DNA of 37,077 nucleotides from Opitutales bacterium (GCA_020831585.1 JAFIGE010000042.1:1-37077), one strand, 5' to 3'. Positions 8,144 to 17,598 are shown, numbered from the stretch's first letter. Notes: a model not told the origin generated them from the sequence alone. A program made the numbers and translations.

Positions 8144-8948
8144 TCAAACAGACCGGGCGTAGAGCCGCAAATCTTTACCGGAAATTTCTGACGAAGGAAC
8201 AAGTCTGTAGTGCTTCTCTTCCACGATCTTGATGATATCTTCTTCAACCGTCAGTTCAAAGACGGCGATGAGGTCATCGGCCATGAACTGAGTCGAGACA
8301 CTCCGGCAAATTAAGGATTCCAATTTCTCGCGGCAGCAACGGATGGTCCTGCTGCGTCTGAACAATCGAAAGCTGGTCCCTACCCCCCTTCGCCTGAACT
8401 GGAATAACATATTGGCATCCGTTCCGATCAACGCCTACATAAATCTCATCAATCTCCACTTGTCCGATATCCTTCACGGAAGTTCGGTGGTGATTCTGCA
8501 GCGAATAGGTCGCCATTCCCAAAAAAATATCGAGAATGCGATTGCACCGAATCTTCGCCAGCAAAGCCTGCTCATCGGATAAGGCGTAAGCCGAGACGAT
8601 TTCCGGGGTGGCATCCGGGATCTTGATGGCAATCAAGTTTGGGTTGGGGATGATCCGATTGACGATTACCAAACGAAAAGCATACCGCGAACGACCGGTC
8701 CCCGCAATGATCCACTCCTGCCCGGGAGGTTGCGTTCGAATAATCGATTCCGGTAACGCTAAACGGTAACGAATCGCATAGATGACGTCGCCCAAATTTT
8801 TCGGCAAAGCGATTCCCAACTTACGGGCGGAAGCCTCCAAATCCGCTCGCTCAAAGGCCAAATCAGTTAGACCGGCCTGAAACTTGGAGAAGAAGATATC
8901 TTCAATCAGGAGCAGGTATCGGTTCGTCAAAGGAGGCGGCTTCTTCAT
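8144..8948 (-). pseudogene. Type II restriction endonuclease, frameshifted
   Basis: Read from ATG at 8948 (MKKPPPLTNRYLLLIED), the frame runs through a PD-(D/E)xK-like core (VEIDEIYVGVD then VIPVQAKGG), continues to IVQTQQDHP and then turns into an unrelated tail ending at 8274. The natural continuation (LICRSVSTQFMADDLIAVFE, EKHYRLVPSSEISG) is found in another frame ending at 8144. The shift lies near 8325-8345; one extra base around CTGCCGCG would explain it. The methyltransferase gene ends 11 bases upstream on the same strand, the usual arrangement of a type II system. Either the endonuclease is dead, or there is a sequence error. Recognition sequence unknown. Confidence 0.75.
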
Positions 8949-8959
8949 GGAGTTTCTTA

Positions 8960-10282
8960 TCAGGCAAGGAGTCGGAGCCGTTCGGCCTCCGTCTCCGCTT
9001 GGGAGCGTTTCGTCGCTCCGCTCTTGCGGTCTCGTTTTCCGGGCGGCGCGGGCACGTTCCAATACTCGGCGGCCCGGCGCATATCGTAGGTGAGCATGAT
9101 TGACGGGCCTGGTTCGATCACTCGGCTGGGTCGCCCGAGCGTTGCACCCATCGCCGCGATCACGGAACTGGCGACCACGCGCGCAAGAGGCGGGGGAACG
9201 GCGTTTCCAATCTGGCGGGCCCCATGCCACTTCGTGCCGTGGAACCGGAACCAATCGGGAAAACCATGTAGCCGCGCCATTTCCCGAACCGTCACACACC
9301 GGTTATATTTGTAGCGGATCGGACGCGGACTCGTGAAGGCACCCCGGCTGGCATCGGTCCCGGCACGCAGCGTGTTCGAAACTCCGCCGGGCTCCAGCTT
9401 GAAGAATCGCGAAATGGGCTCGACCGTTCCGGGCAAAGTTGCCGCGAAGCGCATACGAGATATTGGGGTGTGATCCGTGCGCATACTCGAAGTCAGGCGA
9501 GTGCGGTCCCACTTCCGCCTGTATCCAAAATACCATGACGCGGGTTCGTCGCACCGCATCAGATTGGCATAGGGAGAGGAGCCCGACCAATCGCCGACAG
9601 CGACCTCGTCACGCGTCAACAGTTCGGCAAAGGACTCGGCATCGGGAAGGTCCCCCAGAGCATCTCGACAAGAGGGCCCGCAGGGCAGAAGCAGTTCTGC
9701 CACCCCGCCCGCCGGAAGCGTACCGGGATCCGGGTAGCACGGAAGCGGAAGTCCCTTTTTTGCCCCCAGCAAGAATAGCCGCTCCCGGCTTTGTGGCACA
9801 CCGAAGGCGGCGGCGTTCAAAACCCTCCAATCTTTTACAACATCGTAGCCATTGAGGGCGAAAGCTGCGATAAGCTCGTCGAGGAATTTGCGGTGCTTCC
9901 CCACCGTAAGGCCCTTTACATTCTCGAAAACAAAATAATCTGCCCGGAGTTCGCTGACGATCCTCACGAAGTCGTTGACGAGCGCATTTCTTGGATCGTC
10001 GAGAACGCGCTTTCCGATCATGGAGAATCCCTGACAGGGTGCACCTCCGAAGACGACCGCCACCCGCCGGTCACCGATTGTCGATGCGGAACGGATTTCC
10101 GCGCCGGATAGAGCACGCACGGACTTGGGCAAAACCGCACATTCCGGAAAGTTGTAGTGATGCACACAGGCGTGAATAGGATCGATCTCGACGGCGGCCA
10201 GCACGTCGAAACCCGCCTGCTCGAAACCCAGACTCATTCCGCCGACCCCAGCAAAGAGATCGACTCCTATCGGTCTTTCCAT
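8960..10282 (-). CDS. C5-cytosine DNA methyltransferase of type II R-M system
   Basis: Methylates cytosine C5 in a recognition site that cannot be told from sequence here. All landmark motifs of the family are in order in the 440 residues: motif I DLFAGVGGMSLGF (8-20), motif IV GGAPCQGFS with nucleophile Cys83, motif VI FENV with Glu120, motif VIII QSRERLFLLGAK, a target-recognition region of about 150 residues, motif IX-like TVREMARLHGFPDWF, and motif X RQIGNAVPP. A charged tail (RDRKSGATKRSQ) follows. The partner endonuclease lies immediately downstream and is frameshifted, so this enzyme may act alone as an orphan methylase. Confidence 0.92.
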   Translation of the reverse strand: MERPIGVDLFAGVGGMSLGFEQAGFDVLAAVEIDPIHACVHHYNFPECAVLPKSVRALSGAEIRSASTIGDRRVAVVFGGAPCQGFSMIGKRVLDDPRNALVNDFVRIVSELRADYFVFENVKGLTVGKHRKFLDELIAAFALNGYDVVKDWRVLNAAAFGVPQSRERLFLLGAKKGLPLPCYPDPGTLPAGGVAELLLPCGPSCRDALGDLPDAESFAELLTRDEVAVGDWSGSSPYANLMRCDEPASWYFGYRRKWDRTRLTSSMRTDHTPISRMRFAATLPGTVEPISRFFKLEPGGVSNTLRAGTDASRGAFTSPRPIRYKYNRCVTVREMARLHGFPDWFRFHGTKWHGARQIGNAVPPPLARVVASSVIAAMGATLGRPSRVIEPGPSIMLTYDMRRAAEYWNVPAPPGKRDRKSGATKRSQAETEAERLRLLA

Positions 10283-10385
10283 TTTCAGTGAACGATTGAT
10301 CAGTGGGATAGCCGGTGCAAATAGAAAATCTGGGAAAAGCGCCCAGGCGATTCCGGGGCGCGGGGTGAGCTAAGAGAGGAACGTC

Positions 10386-11003
10386 TTAGCCAGGTTCGCT
10401 GCGGGGGAAGTGCTCTGCGTAATCCTCCATGGCGGCGCGGACGATGCGCCGGGCAGCTCGAACGCCGTAGGTGGCGTCAATTTTCACGGGGGCCTGGTTG
10501 GTGGAATCGAGCTTGTAGGTGGAAAAATAGTGCCGGATGCGCTCGACCATGCCTTTGGGGATGTCCTCGAGGCGACGCGCGCCGCCCCAGATGGCATCGT
10601 TTTCCAGCACGGCGATGATTTTGTCGTCAGCGGCCCCGTCGTCGATCATGCAAAAGCCCCCGAGAACGCGGGCGGAAACGAGGATTTCGGCCCGGCTGAT
10701 GGGGAGTTCGGAGATGAGACAGAGGTCGAGGGGATCGCCATCGCCCTCCTTCGCACCCTTTGCCAGAGCAGCCACCCGCGATGCGGCATAGGTGCGGGGA
10801 ATAAACCCATACGAGCACGGCGGGAGGGACGAACCCCGCTGAGGGCGGTCGATACGGAGGTAGCCGGTCTGCTTGTCGACCTCATATTTCATGGAATCGA
10901 AGGGGGTGATTTCGAGGTAGGCGTTCACGACCTCGGGAGCATCCGCACCCGCTTCCAAACCGTGCCACGGATGGGGCCGCCAGCGATAGAAATTTGAGGG
11001 CAT
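10386..11003 (-). CDS. ppa: Inorganic pyrophosphatase, family I
   Basis: Hydrolyses pyrophosphate to two phosphates in the cytoplasm, pulling biosynthetic reactions forward. Active-site segments of the soluble family I enzyme are visible: [25 protein letters not shown], the metal-binding [12 protein letters not shown], and [13 protein letters not shown]. At 205 residues it is slightly longer than the E. coli enzyme (176) because of an N-terminal stretch with [15 protein letters not shown]. It is divergent from the nuclease gene at 11088 with an 84-base gap. A long open frame on the opposite strand of this gene is a coding shadow. Confidence 0.93.
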   Translation of the reverse strand: MPSNFYRWRPHPWHGLEAGADAPEVVNAYLEITPFDSMKYEVDKQTGYLRIDRPQRGSSLPPCSYGFIPRTYAASRVAALAKGAKEGDGDPLDLCLISELPISRAEILVSARVLGGFCMIDDGAADDKIIAVLENDAIWGGARRLEDIPKGMVERIRHYFSTYKLDSTNQAPVKIDATYGVRAARRIVRAAMEDYAEHFPRSEPG

Positions 11004-11087
11004 GGAGCTAGGGGTAGATCGCCGCCGCCGCGCTGTCGAAAGGTTTTTCCATTGATCTGCCCATCGCGGCCTTCAGCCTCTGCCGTT

Positions 11088-12083
11088 ATGAGCAAACGCC
11101 GCCGTCCGGCCCGCAATAGTAAGCGCCTTCCTTCGCTTCGGCGCTTCCGCTTCGGGCTCTTTTTCCTTACAATCGCCTTGGTTGCCGGGGGCGGGGGCCT
11201 GGGTTATCTCTGGTATGGCCAACAAGACCGCCCCACGCAGGAACGGGTGGAGCACGCCACCCTCACCGCGCTCGATCTCTTGCGAGAAAATCGCCACGTG
11301 CCCGTGGAAGTGCGCTTGGTGCTCGATTTTGTGGCTGATCGCATTCCGCTGCATGTTGGCCTCACGATTGATGCGTCGGCCTTTGAGGGAGACCGCACAC
11401 ACGTTTTCGGGGGTGTGCCCGAGAGCGAGCGGCCCCTCCGCCTGATTGCCAACCGGGGTTTTATTGTCGGCTACGATGAAGACCGCAGCAACCCCGCCTG
11501 GGTTGCCTACCGCGCCTTCCACACCGATGCCCGCGAGGCCCCGCCCCGCCCCGAGCGCTTCGAGCCGGACCCGCGCACCCGCGCCCGCATTCACCCCGAC
11601 CTCTACACCAACAGCGGCTTTGACCGCGGTCACATGGCCCCGAATTACGCCATCGCGCTGCTCCATGGCGAGGCGGCCCAGGCGGAGACCTTTTTGATGT
11701 CCAACATCATTCCGCAATCCCCGGCCCTCAACCGCCAGGTTTGGCGCGATCTCGAACAGCGGATCATCCGCCGCTACACCCGCCGCTTTGAGGAGGTTTG
11801 GGTCATCACCGGCCCGATTTACCCAACCGTCGGCAAGCAGCGCTTGCACGGGCGGGTGGCCGTGCCGGAGGCCTGTTTCAAAATCATTCTCGATGAACAC
11901 GACTCTGGCCTCCGCGCCCTCGCTTTCATCATTCCGCAAGATGTCACGGGCCGCGAAGACCCCGCCCAATTCCTCACCAGCATCCGGGCGATCGAGGAGC
12001 GCACGGGCCTTAACTTTCTCGCCGCCTTGGACGGGGCTCTCCAGGATGCCCTCGAAACCCATGCCAACCGGCGGGTTTGGTGA
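11088..12083 (+). CDS. DNA/RNA non-specific endonuclease, membrane-anchored or exported
   Basis: A beta-beta-alpha-metal nuclease of the NucA/EndoG family that cleaves DNA and RNA. The diagnostic DRGHMAPN is at 179-186 with general base His182, followed by NIIPQSPALNRQVWRDLE containing the conserved metal-binding Asn. A basic N-terminus (KRRRPARNSKRL) precedes one hydrophobic helix at about 19-43 (FGLFFLTIALVAGGGGLGYL), so the nuclease is predicted outside the cytoplasm, tethered or secreted, where it could digest external nucleic acid. The ATG at 11088 is chosen over a TTG at 11052. No immunity protein is needed for this topology and none is seen. Confidence 0.9.
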   Translation: MSKRRRPARNSKRLPSLRRFRFGLFFLTIALVAGGGGLGYLWYGQQDRPTQERVEHATLTALDLLRENRHVPVEVRLVLDFVADRIPLHVGLTIDASAFEGDRTHVFGGVPESERPLRLIANRGFIVGYDEDRSNPAWVAYRAFHTDAREAPPRPERFEPDPRTRARIHPDLYTNSGFDRGHMAPNYAIALLHGEAAQAETFLMSNIIPQSPALNRQVWRDLEQRIIRRYTRRFEEVWVITGPIYPTVGKQRLHGRVAVPEACFKIILDEHDSGLRALAFIIPQDVTGREDPAQFLTSIRAIEERTGLNFLAALDGALQDALETHANRRVW

Positions 12084-12217
12084 GCATCCTGTTTCAGAAG
12101 GGGGATCTCCTGGATGGGCACGGATAAGCGAAGAACCCATCAAGGCCATCCATTCAACCGGTAGTCAAAAAATAAACCTGCATCCCGCATTTGCCGTCGT
12201 CAGATGAGGAGCGGTGG

Positions 12218-12428
12218 CGCGCGGGCGGACCTTCGCGCGCTTGCTTCGTCGCCCGGAGCGGGCGGGAGTTCGCAGGCGGCTCTCCGTCGCGGTCCGGCGA
12301 TGAATCTGCCGGACTACTTTGCCTTCGGCGGGATCCGGGCGGCCTGCGTAGTCGACCTGCCTTCAGCGGTCGACCCGAGGCGGGGACGCGCGGGCGGACG
12401 TTCGCGCGCTTGCTTCGTCGCCCGGAGC
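12218..12428. repeat. 42-bp direct repeat, two copies
   Basis: The gap 12084-12450 between the convergent nuclease and MFS genes contains a 42-base direct repeat at 12218-12259 and 12387-12428, differing at one base (ACC versus ACG before TTCGCG). Copies begin CGCGCGGGCGGA and end TCGTCGCCCGGAGC. Between them lies GC-rich DNA with a split GTCGACC repeat near 12351-12375. No coding potential is convincing; no terminator is seen. Confidence 0.75.
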
Positions 12429-12450
12429 AGCGCGAATGCCACAACCCCGG

Positions 12451-13830
12451 TTAATCGCGGTTCCGCCGCGGGCGAGAAAAAACCCAGTTGCCGAGGACAA
12501 AGTAGCCGCTGCCGACAAAGGTGGTGCGCCACGAACGCAGGGCTCCGAGAACGGTGCGGTAGTTGCCCGCCTGCGGTTCCTCGAGGGGCCGCAGGAGCCA
12601 GAGCGAGAGGCAGAGCATGGTTGGCTGGACGATGAAGATTACCCGGAAGAGCATTTCCGTGGAGAGACCGAAAAGGGCGGAGGCCTCAAAATACAGGCCC
12701 CCGAGGATGGGAGCGAAGGCCGCCGCGACGGAGGTGACCATGAGGTTCACGCTCACAGCACCCGACTTCATGTCCTTGGGCACCACCTTCAAAAGCAGGC
12801 TGAAAAGACCCAGAATCACTCCCCCGGAAACCGCCCCGCCCCACAGCCACATAAAATACAGAATCCACGCCGTCTCGCGCGTGAGGAAAGCCCATGCGTA
12901 GTTCGGCACCATCCAGAGGACGCATGATACAATGATCACCGGTTTGCACCCGTGGCGGTCCATGAGGCGGCCCCAGACGGGCAGAAAGGTGGCTGCCATG
13001 AGGTTGGCGAGCATCAGAAGAACCGCCTGCCGCCCCACCGACAAACCAAGAAACTCAGCCATGAAAATAGGCACAAAGGGCCCGCTGAAACCCAGCCAAA
13101 AGGCAAGGGCGGCCCCGAACAGAACAAACCAGCGAAAGGGGGTCACCGCGAACATCCGCCGGAGGGGAGGCAACCAGTCCCCTTTTCGCCGGGGACTCCC
13201 GCCCTGCCCCTTGCGAATCCGCGAGAGCTTCCAGACAGATCCCATCCGCATCACACCCGCCACCGCCAGGATCACTTGATAACCAATGAGCCCGCCCTCA
13301 AAGGAACTCACGATCCACCCGGCCACGAGAAGGAAGCCCACCGTACACATCCCCAGAAGGCCGTTACGCCGCCCAAAATACGTACCCCTTACCCGCCCTG
13401 GGACCCACCCCTGCACCCACACCGTCCACGAAACCGCGTTCAGTGCCTGCGTGAGGCTGATAAAGGCAAAATACGCCAGAAGGATATGGAACGTGGCCGA
13501 CGGGTTATCCACCGGCAGAAAGGGCAGCGCCAGGACCAAAGCCATCCACACCACCGTATTCAGCGCGCCACACCAGATCATGATCCGGTGCAGCGTGAAG
13601 AATCGTTCCAGCGCCGGCATGATGACCAGTTGCAGCGCATTGAACCAAGCCGGCAGGGACACGATGATCCCGTAATCGCTCTTGGAGAGGCCCAGCACAC
13701 TCGTCATGAGCGCGGCCATAAAGAGGTTGCCCGGAATGGCTAGGGTGACCCACGGCGTGGCCAGGAGCCCCTCAATCGTCAAACCGCGCAACGAGGGTTC
13801 CAGGTCGCGGTCCCGGTCGGCTGTCTTCAT
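12451..13830 (-). CDS. MFS transporter, substrate unknown
   Basis: A 459-residue inner-membrane protein with about 12 hydrophobic helices, typical of the major facilitator superfamily. A loop between the two halves contains a basic segment (RIRKGQGGSPRRKGDW). The loop DRHGCKPVI in the second half matches the MFS loop between helices 8 and 9, and GRRNGLLGM lies in the first half. Substrate cannot be told; MFS_1 members include drug, sugar and peptide permeases. It stands alone, convergent with the nuclease gene. The start at 13830 (MKTADRDRDLEPS) is ATG. The 351-base gap to 14181 upstream holds nothing I can support. Confidence 0.8.
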   Translation of the reverse strand: MKTADRDRDLEPSLRGLTIEGLLATPWVTLAIPGNLFMAALMTSVLGLSKSDYGIIVSLPAWFNALQLVIMPALERFFTLHRIMIWCGALNTVVWMALVLALPFLPVDNPSATFHILLAYFAFISLTQALNAVSWTVWVQGWVPGRVRGTYFGRRNGLLGMCTVGFLLVAGWIVSSFEGGLIGYQVILAVAGVMRMGSVWKLSRIRKGQGGSPRRKGDWLPPLRRMFAVTPFRWFVLFGAALAFWLGFSGPFVPIFMAEFLGLSVGRQAVLLMLANLMAATFLPVWGRLMDRHGCKPVIIVSCVLWMVPNYAWAFLTRETAWILYFMWLWGGAVSGGVILGLFSLLLKVVPKDMKSGAVSVNLMVTSVAAAFAPILGGLYFEASALFGLSTEMLFRVIFIVQPTMLCLSLWLLRPLEEPQAGNYRTVLGALRSWRTTFVGSGYFVLGNWVFSRPRRNRD

Positions 13831-14181
13831 CGGACGGCGACGGCAATGAGGGGAAGAGATCCCCCGAAAGGTTCATCAACTGAGAGTTTTCGGAAACCAA
13901 GCATAATTGGAAAAGAGAGCGTGGTAAAGAAAGGAGACCGAATGCCTCCAAACACACTCTTTACCTGGTCAGCAAAGCAAATGTGGCAAGGACTGCTTGT
14001 GCGGGCGTGATTACCGGATTACCGACGGAGACGAGCGGGTCGAATGACACCGAAGTCGAACGTATCCTCCGTGGCAGGGTGGCCATTTTGGCGCACGGCT
14101 CCGGGAAGCCGCAAACACAACGCCCTCACCCCGGGATGGGATCGCGCTAGGCGGAGCAACGAAATTCTTTCGCCAGCCGAC

Positions 14182-15198
14182 CTAGGAAAAATTGAAAATG
14201 AGCTGAAGAATGCGCACCCCGCCGCGACCCAGAGTGGCTTGCTCGCCTTGTAAAGTGACAATCTGCCGACACGCGTAAGCGCCCAGTTCTTCCGGGTCGA
14301 CGGCAGCGATCGTGATCGATCCTGGCACCGTGGCTTCCCCGAAATCCTCGGCCCGTAGAGGAATTAAACGCAGCGGCAAGCCCCATCCCGTCAGAACAAC
14401 CTCCCACCCGGCCAAACCCTCGGCAGGCACGCTGCCTTGCAAAAGAAAGGGGTAGCGCATAAGCAGGTCCGGTATCGAATCTGTCGATACACGCAAGACC
14501 ACCCCGGCGGGTAGACCGGAAAAATACTCGCCGACTCCGGAAACACGCCCGTCCCGCGCCTGTGTAAGAAAGTCCAGGGGATCGAGTCCGACCAGGTTCA
14601 TGCCGTTCCAAAGGCCATGATGGTTCGCGGAGCCAAAGCCCTGCCGGTCAAACCATTCTTGAAAGGAATCGCTCAAGCGCAGACCGATTTCAAAGTGCAG
14701 GTGCGCCCGCTCGCGCGGAATGGTATACCCGCCCGCGCTCCGACCCATGATGCCCAAGGTATCCCCCGCGACAACGACGGCCCCTTCGGTAAGAGAATCG
14801 TCGATACGCGCCAAGTGGGAGTAAAGGGAGTAGACAGCCGGTTGCATCTGCGGATGCTCCAACACAACATAACGCCCGTAGCCGCTGTTTCCGGGCGAAG
14901 CGTTGATGTAGGCCACGCGCCCATCGGCGAAGGCAAAGACCGGGTCGGTGGCCTCGCCCCGGCGGCGTGGCAGGACCGGCGCAATATCGATGCCCTCATG
15001 GAAACGCCGACCTCCGTTACGCACGCACCCAAAGAGGCCGCTCTCCGGAATGCCGGAGGCCGTGGCCTGCACCCAATCCGTAAACGGCCGCCCCTCGGCA
15101 AAGGCCGTCGAAGGCGTCGGCCAAACAAAAGCCGCTCCGTCGATTCGCGCTCCTCCGAGCAGAAAAATGAGGCAAAAGAGGAGAAAGACGCTTTTCAT
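14182..15198 (-). CDS. M23 family metallopeptidase (LytM-like), exported
   Basis: A zinc peptidase of the lysostaphin/LytM type, predicted to cut peptidoglycan cross-bridges or act as a cell-wall regulator. Start ATG 15198 gives 338 residues; a GTG at 15207 is also in frame. Residues 1-22 form a signal peptide (MKSVFLLFCLIFLLGGARI). Zinc and catalytic motifs: HEGIDI (HxxxD), YSLYSHL, and AHLHFEIG (HxH). All expected ligands are present, so activity is plausible. A C-terminal extension of about 150 residues without a known domain follows the peptidase core. Last gene of the run beginning at 18494, 33 bases after the lipoprotein gene. Confidence 0.88.
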   Translation of the reverse strand: MKSVFLLFCLIFLLGGARIDGAAFVWPTPSTAFAEGRPFTDWVQATASGIPESGLFGCVRNGGRRFHEGIDIAPVLPRRRGEATDPVFAFADGRVAYINASPGNSGYGRYVVLEHPQMQPAVYSLYSHLARIDDSLTEGAVVVAGDTLGIMGRSAGGYTIPRERAHLHFEIGLRLSDSFQEWFDRQGFGSANHHGLWNGMNLVGLDPLDFLTQARDGRVSGVGEYFSGLPAGVVLRVSTDSIPDLLMRYPFLLQGSVPAEGLAGWEVVLTGWGLPLRLIPLRAEDFGEATVPGSITIAAVDPEELGAYACRQIVTLQGEQATLGRGGVRILQLIFNFS

Positions 15199-15231
15199 GA
15201 GAGCCACAATAGGGGCACCCGCCGGGAAAAA

Positions 15232-15789
15232 TCAATGCCCCCCTCCGGCGCGCACGAAGCGATCCTTCTTTTGAGCCGCCTGAAGAATGCCATTCATCTC
15301 TTCCGCAAGGTCGTGTAGTTGCGTATCCTCAACCTCGACAAACATGAAGAGCAGCCCGCTATCAATCACCCCTTCAAAGCGCCGTGCCCCCAAAGGCAAA
15401 CCGTTGTGCACAAGGACAAGACGCCTCCCCTGCCGGTCCCCCGAAAGGCGGTAAAGGGAGCGCTGCGCCGCCGGTTGAAACCGGAACATAAGGCACATAC
15501 CCAAATCCACCCGAACCACACTCACGTCAGCAATATCCGCTTCGACAAAGACCGGCAAATCGTTGATGCGGATCTGTGATCCACTCACCGGCAACGCCAA
15601 AAAAGCCGTCGTCGCCGTGCGCTCTTGCATGGAATCAGCCTCCATGTGGAAACGAAGCGTCCCGCCCGCCTGGGAAGGGCTTTGGCAACCAAGGATACCC
15701 ACAATCAGGGCACCACCGAGACAGAGAAGACCCGTCCTAAAAATGGGCGAGCATCTCAAGAAGTTCCTGAATCTCCAAAAGGTATTCAT
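15232..15789 (-). CDS. Putative lipoprotein with weak SecD periplasmic-domain resemblance
   Basis: A 185-residue predicted lipoprotein: ATG 15789, hydrophobic helix at about 19-34, lipobox GILGC with Cys35. The body includes VDLGMCLMFRFQPAAQRSLY, GRRLVLVHNGLPLG and EDTQLHDLAEEMN, whose order resembles the P1 head region of SecD (phenylalanine-containing strand, then GRRLAIVLDG, then a final helix). I cannot confirm that by search. The frame is open 258 bases further upstream inside the prepilin peptidase gene; the ATG at 15789 is chosen for the signal, giving a 53-base overlap with that gene. Function unknown; its location suggests expression with the pilus or cell-wall genes. Confidence 0.6.
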   Translation of the reverse strand: MNTFWRFRNFLRCSPIFRTGLLCLGGALIVGILGCQSPSQAGGTLRFHMEADSMQERTATTAFLALPVSGSQIRINDLPVFVEADIADVSVVRVDLGMCLMFRFQPAAQRSLYRLSGDRQGRRLVLVHNGLPLGARRFEGVIDSGLLFMFVEVEDTQLHDLAEEMNGILQAAQKKDRFVRAGGGH

Positions 15790-16684
15790 CAAAAATTGGT
15801 TGAAAAATGAGCAAGTAAAGAACGCTGCCCGCCGCAAGAGCCGGACCGAAGGGAATCTGCCACCCCTCCCCTTCTTCCTCGTCTCCTGAGCTCTGCGAAG
15901 TCCCGCCATCGCCTTCCGGCGGGCGCACCGGCTGACCCCGCATAACCCGACCAAGCGCATAGACCCCCACAAACGCCGTCCCCACCACCGCTCCGCCGAA
16001 AAGCGAAAAAACGGCACCCTGCCACCCGCAAAACGCCCCAATTGCACCCATTAGCTTCACGTCGCCAAAGCCCATGGCCTCCTTGCGCAAAACAATTTCC
16101 GCAATCAGGGCGATCCACAAAATCAGGCCGGAGCCGATAAAGGCTCCCTGGAGTGAAAGAAAGCCGCTCTGCAAGGCCCCAACCATAAAGAAACCACTCC
16201 CACCAGCCCCATGCATCGAGGGCACCGCGAGGGAAAGCCCCACCCCAATAAGAAACCCGCCGATGCTGAATCGATCAGGGATCTCCATCGTATCCCAATC
16301 GATAAAGGCAGCCGCGACCAGACCACTGACATACATACAGTAGACAACGGCCAGGAGGGGCTCAAAACGCATCCAAAGGAGCACAAACAAGATGCCCGTC
16401 AGCGCCTCCACCACCGGATAGCGCACCGAAACAGCTTGCCCGCAGCAACGCGCCCGCGCCCGCAGCGCCATCCAACTGAGAATAGGGATGTTGTCATACC
16501 AGGCAATCGGTACGCCGCACGCGCAATGGGACCGCGGCTTCACAACCGATCGCCCCGCTGGTATCCGAAAAATCACGACATTCAAAAAACTCCCCACACA
16601 TGCGCCGAAAACAAAAACGAAGCTCAGCCAAATAAGCGGAAACTCCAAACGGATGAACGTAAACGTATCGAGGAACTCACTCAT
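15737..16684 (-). CDS. pilD: Prepilin peptidase / N-methyltransferase (A24)
   Basis: Inner-membrane aspartic peptidase that removes the leader of type IV prepilins and type II secretion pseudopilins and methylates the new N-terminus. Seen in the 315 residues: N-terminal GSFLNVVIFRIP, the cytoplasmic Cys cluster (HCACG and RARCCGQ) and RYPVVEALTG of the methyltransferase domain, first catalytic Asp in DWDTMEIPD, second in GFGDVKLMG, and about eight membrane helices. The Cys spacing (CxC, CC) is tighter than the usual two CxxC pairs. A hydrophilic loop rich in Gly/Glu/Ser (about 255-275) sits before the last helix. Its ATG overlaps the aroE stop (ATGA). Confidence 0.92.
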   Translation of the reverse strand: MSEFLDTFTFIRLEFPLIWLSFVFVFGACVGSFLNVVIFRIPAGRSVVKPRSHCACGVPIAWYDNIPILSWMALRARARCCGQAVSVRYPVVEALTGILFVLLWMRFEPLLAVVYCMYVSGLVAAAFIDWDTMEIPDRFSIGGFLIGVGLSLAVPSMHGAGGSGFFMVGALQSGFLSLQGAFIGSGLILWIALIAEIVLRKEAMGFGDVKLMGAIGAFCGWQGAVFSLFGGAVVGTAFVGVYALGRVMRGQPVRPPEGDGGTSQSSGDEEEGEGWQIPFGPALAAGSVLYLLIFQPIFDEYLLEIQELLEMLAHF

Positions 16685-17598
16685 TTCGCCCGCTCTGCCA
16701 AAGATTTGCGTACGGCTCCCGCCATAATGTCGGCTGGCACCTCACGGCCCGTCCACAAGGAGAGACTGCGCGCTCCCTGCCAGACGAGCATGGAAAGGCC
16801 GTCGGCATAGGGCACACCGGCTGCACGCGCCGCACGCGCTAAAGCATTCTCCACTCCGTAGGTCGTATCGTAAACCCCACTACCACCGGGCAGATGCGCG
16901 ACTTCGAAAGGCGGCGGATCATCCGACCGCAGACCCAAAGCCGTGGCATTGATCAACCAAACGGGTTCGCTCAGGTGCGGCGGTGAATCGAGAGGAAAGG
17001 TGCGCACGCGATCCATCGCCTGCGGAAATGCCGCGCCGAGAGCCTGAAGAAACGAATGCAAGCGGTCCGCACTCCGGTTCCCCACCCACACGGCAGGAGA
17101 TCCGTCCATTAGACACTGCACAGCGATCGCGCGGGCCGCTCCACCCGCCCCAAGAAGGATCACCGGGCGGCTCCCGAGTTCGGCCCCGAGCGTCTCCCGC
17201 ACCGCTTGCGCAATCCCGTAGCCATCCGTGTTCGTCCCCCGATAGCGACCATCTTCCAGGAGGAGGGTATTGACCGCTCCCATCCGTGCCGCCACCGGAT
17301 CCACCTCATTGAGAAAACGGATAACCTCCACCTTATGCGGAATGGTCAGGTTGATGCCGCGCACCCCCTTATCCGCAAAAACCGGAAGCGCATGGCACAA
17401 ATCATCCGCCTGCAGTTCGCAACGGAAGTAGCGCCAATCGCTAAGCTCAGGGGCCTCAACGGCCATCGCCCGAAGCGCCGCATTGTGCATCGGCGGGCTC
17501 AGCGAATGCTTAATCGGGAAGCCCACCACAGTCAGCGCGGTTCCCGCAAAAGACCAGTTCGGGAGGTCGGCCAAACTAAGAGGGGTATCTGTTTCCAT
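16681..17598 (-). CDS. aroE: Shikimate 5-dehydrogenase
   Basis: Reduces 3-dehydroshikimate to shikimate with NADPH in aromatic amino acid synthesis. The 305-residue form starts at ATG 17598; a GTG at 17619 overlaps the stop of the upstream gene (GTGA) and could instead be used by translational coupling. Landmarks: substrate binding GFPIKHSLSPPMHNAA, NLTIPHK with catalytic Lys, NTDGYG with catalytic Asp, the nucleotide loop LLGAGGAARA, NATALGL, and the C-terminal GLSMLVWQGARSLSLWTG. Located inside an operon with a SirB1-like gene upstream and pilD downstream, an odd combination for a metabolic gene. Confidence 0.93.
   Translation of the reverse strand: METDTPLSLADLPNWSFAGTALTVVGFPIKHSLSPPMHNAALRAMAVEAPELSDWRYFRCELQADDLCHALPVFADKGVRGINLTIPHKVEVIRFLNEVDPVAARMGAVNTLLLEDGRYRGTNTDGYGIAQAVRETLGAELGSRPVILLGAGGAARAIAVQCLMDGSPAVWVGNRSADRLHSFLQALGAAFPQAMDRVRTFPLDSPPHLSEPVWLINATALGLRSDDPPPFEVAHLPGGSGVYDTTYGVENALARAARAAGVPYADGLSMLVWQGARSLSLWTGREVPADIMAGAVRKSLAERAK

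Noticed and set aside
10410-10997. A 195-codon open frame opposite the pyrophosphatase
   Set aside because: It is fully antisense to a gene with all family I motifs, and its sequence matches no family; a GC-rich shadow.
14044-14253. 69-codon plus-strand frame near the M23 gene end
   Set aside because: Partly antisense to the M23 gene, no ribosome binding site, no recognised family.
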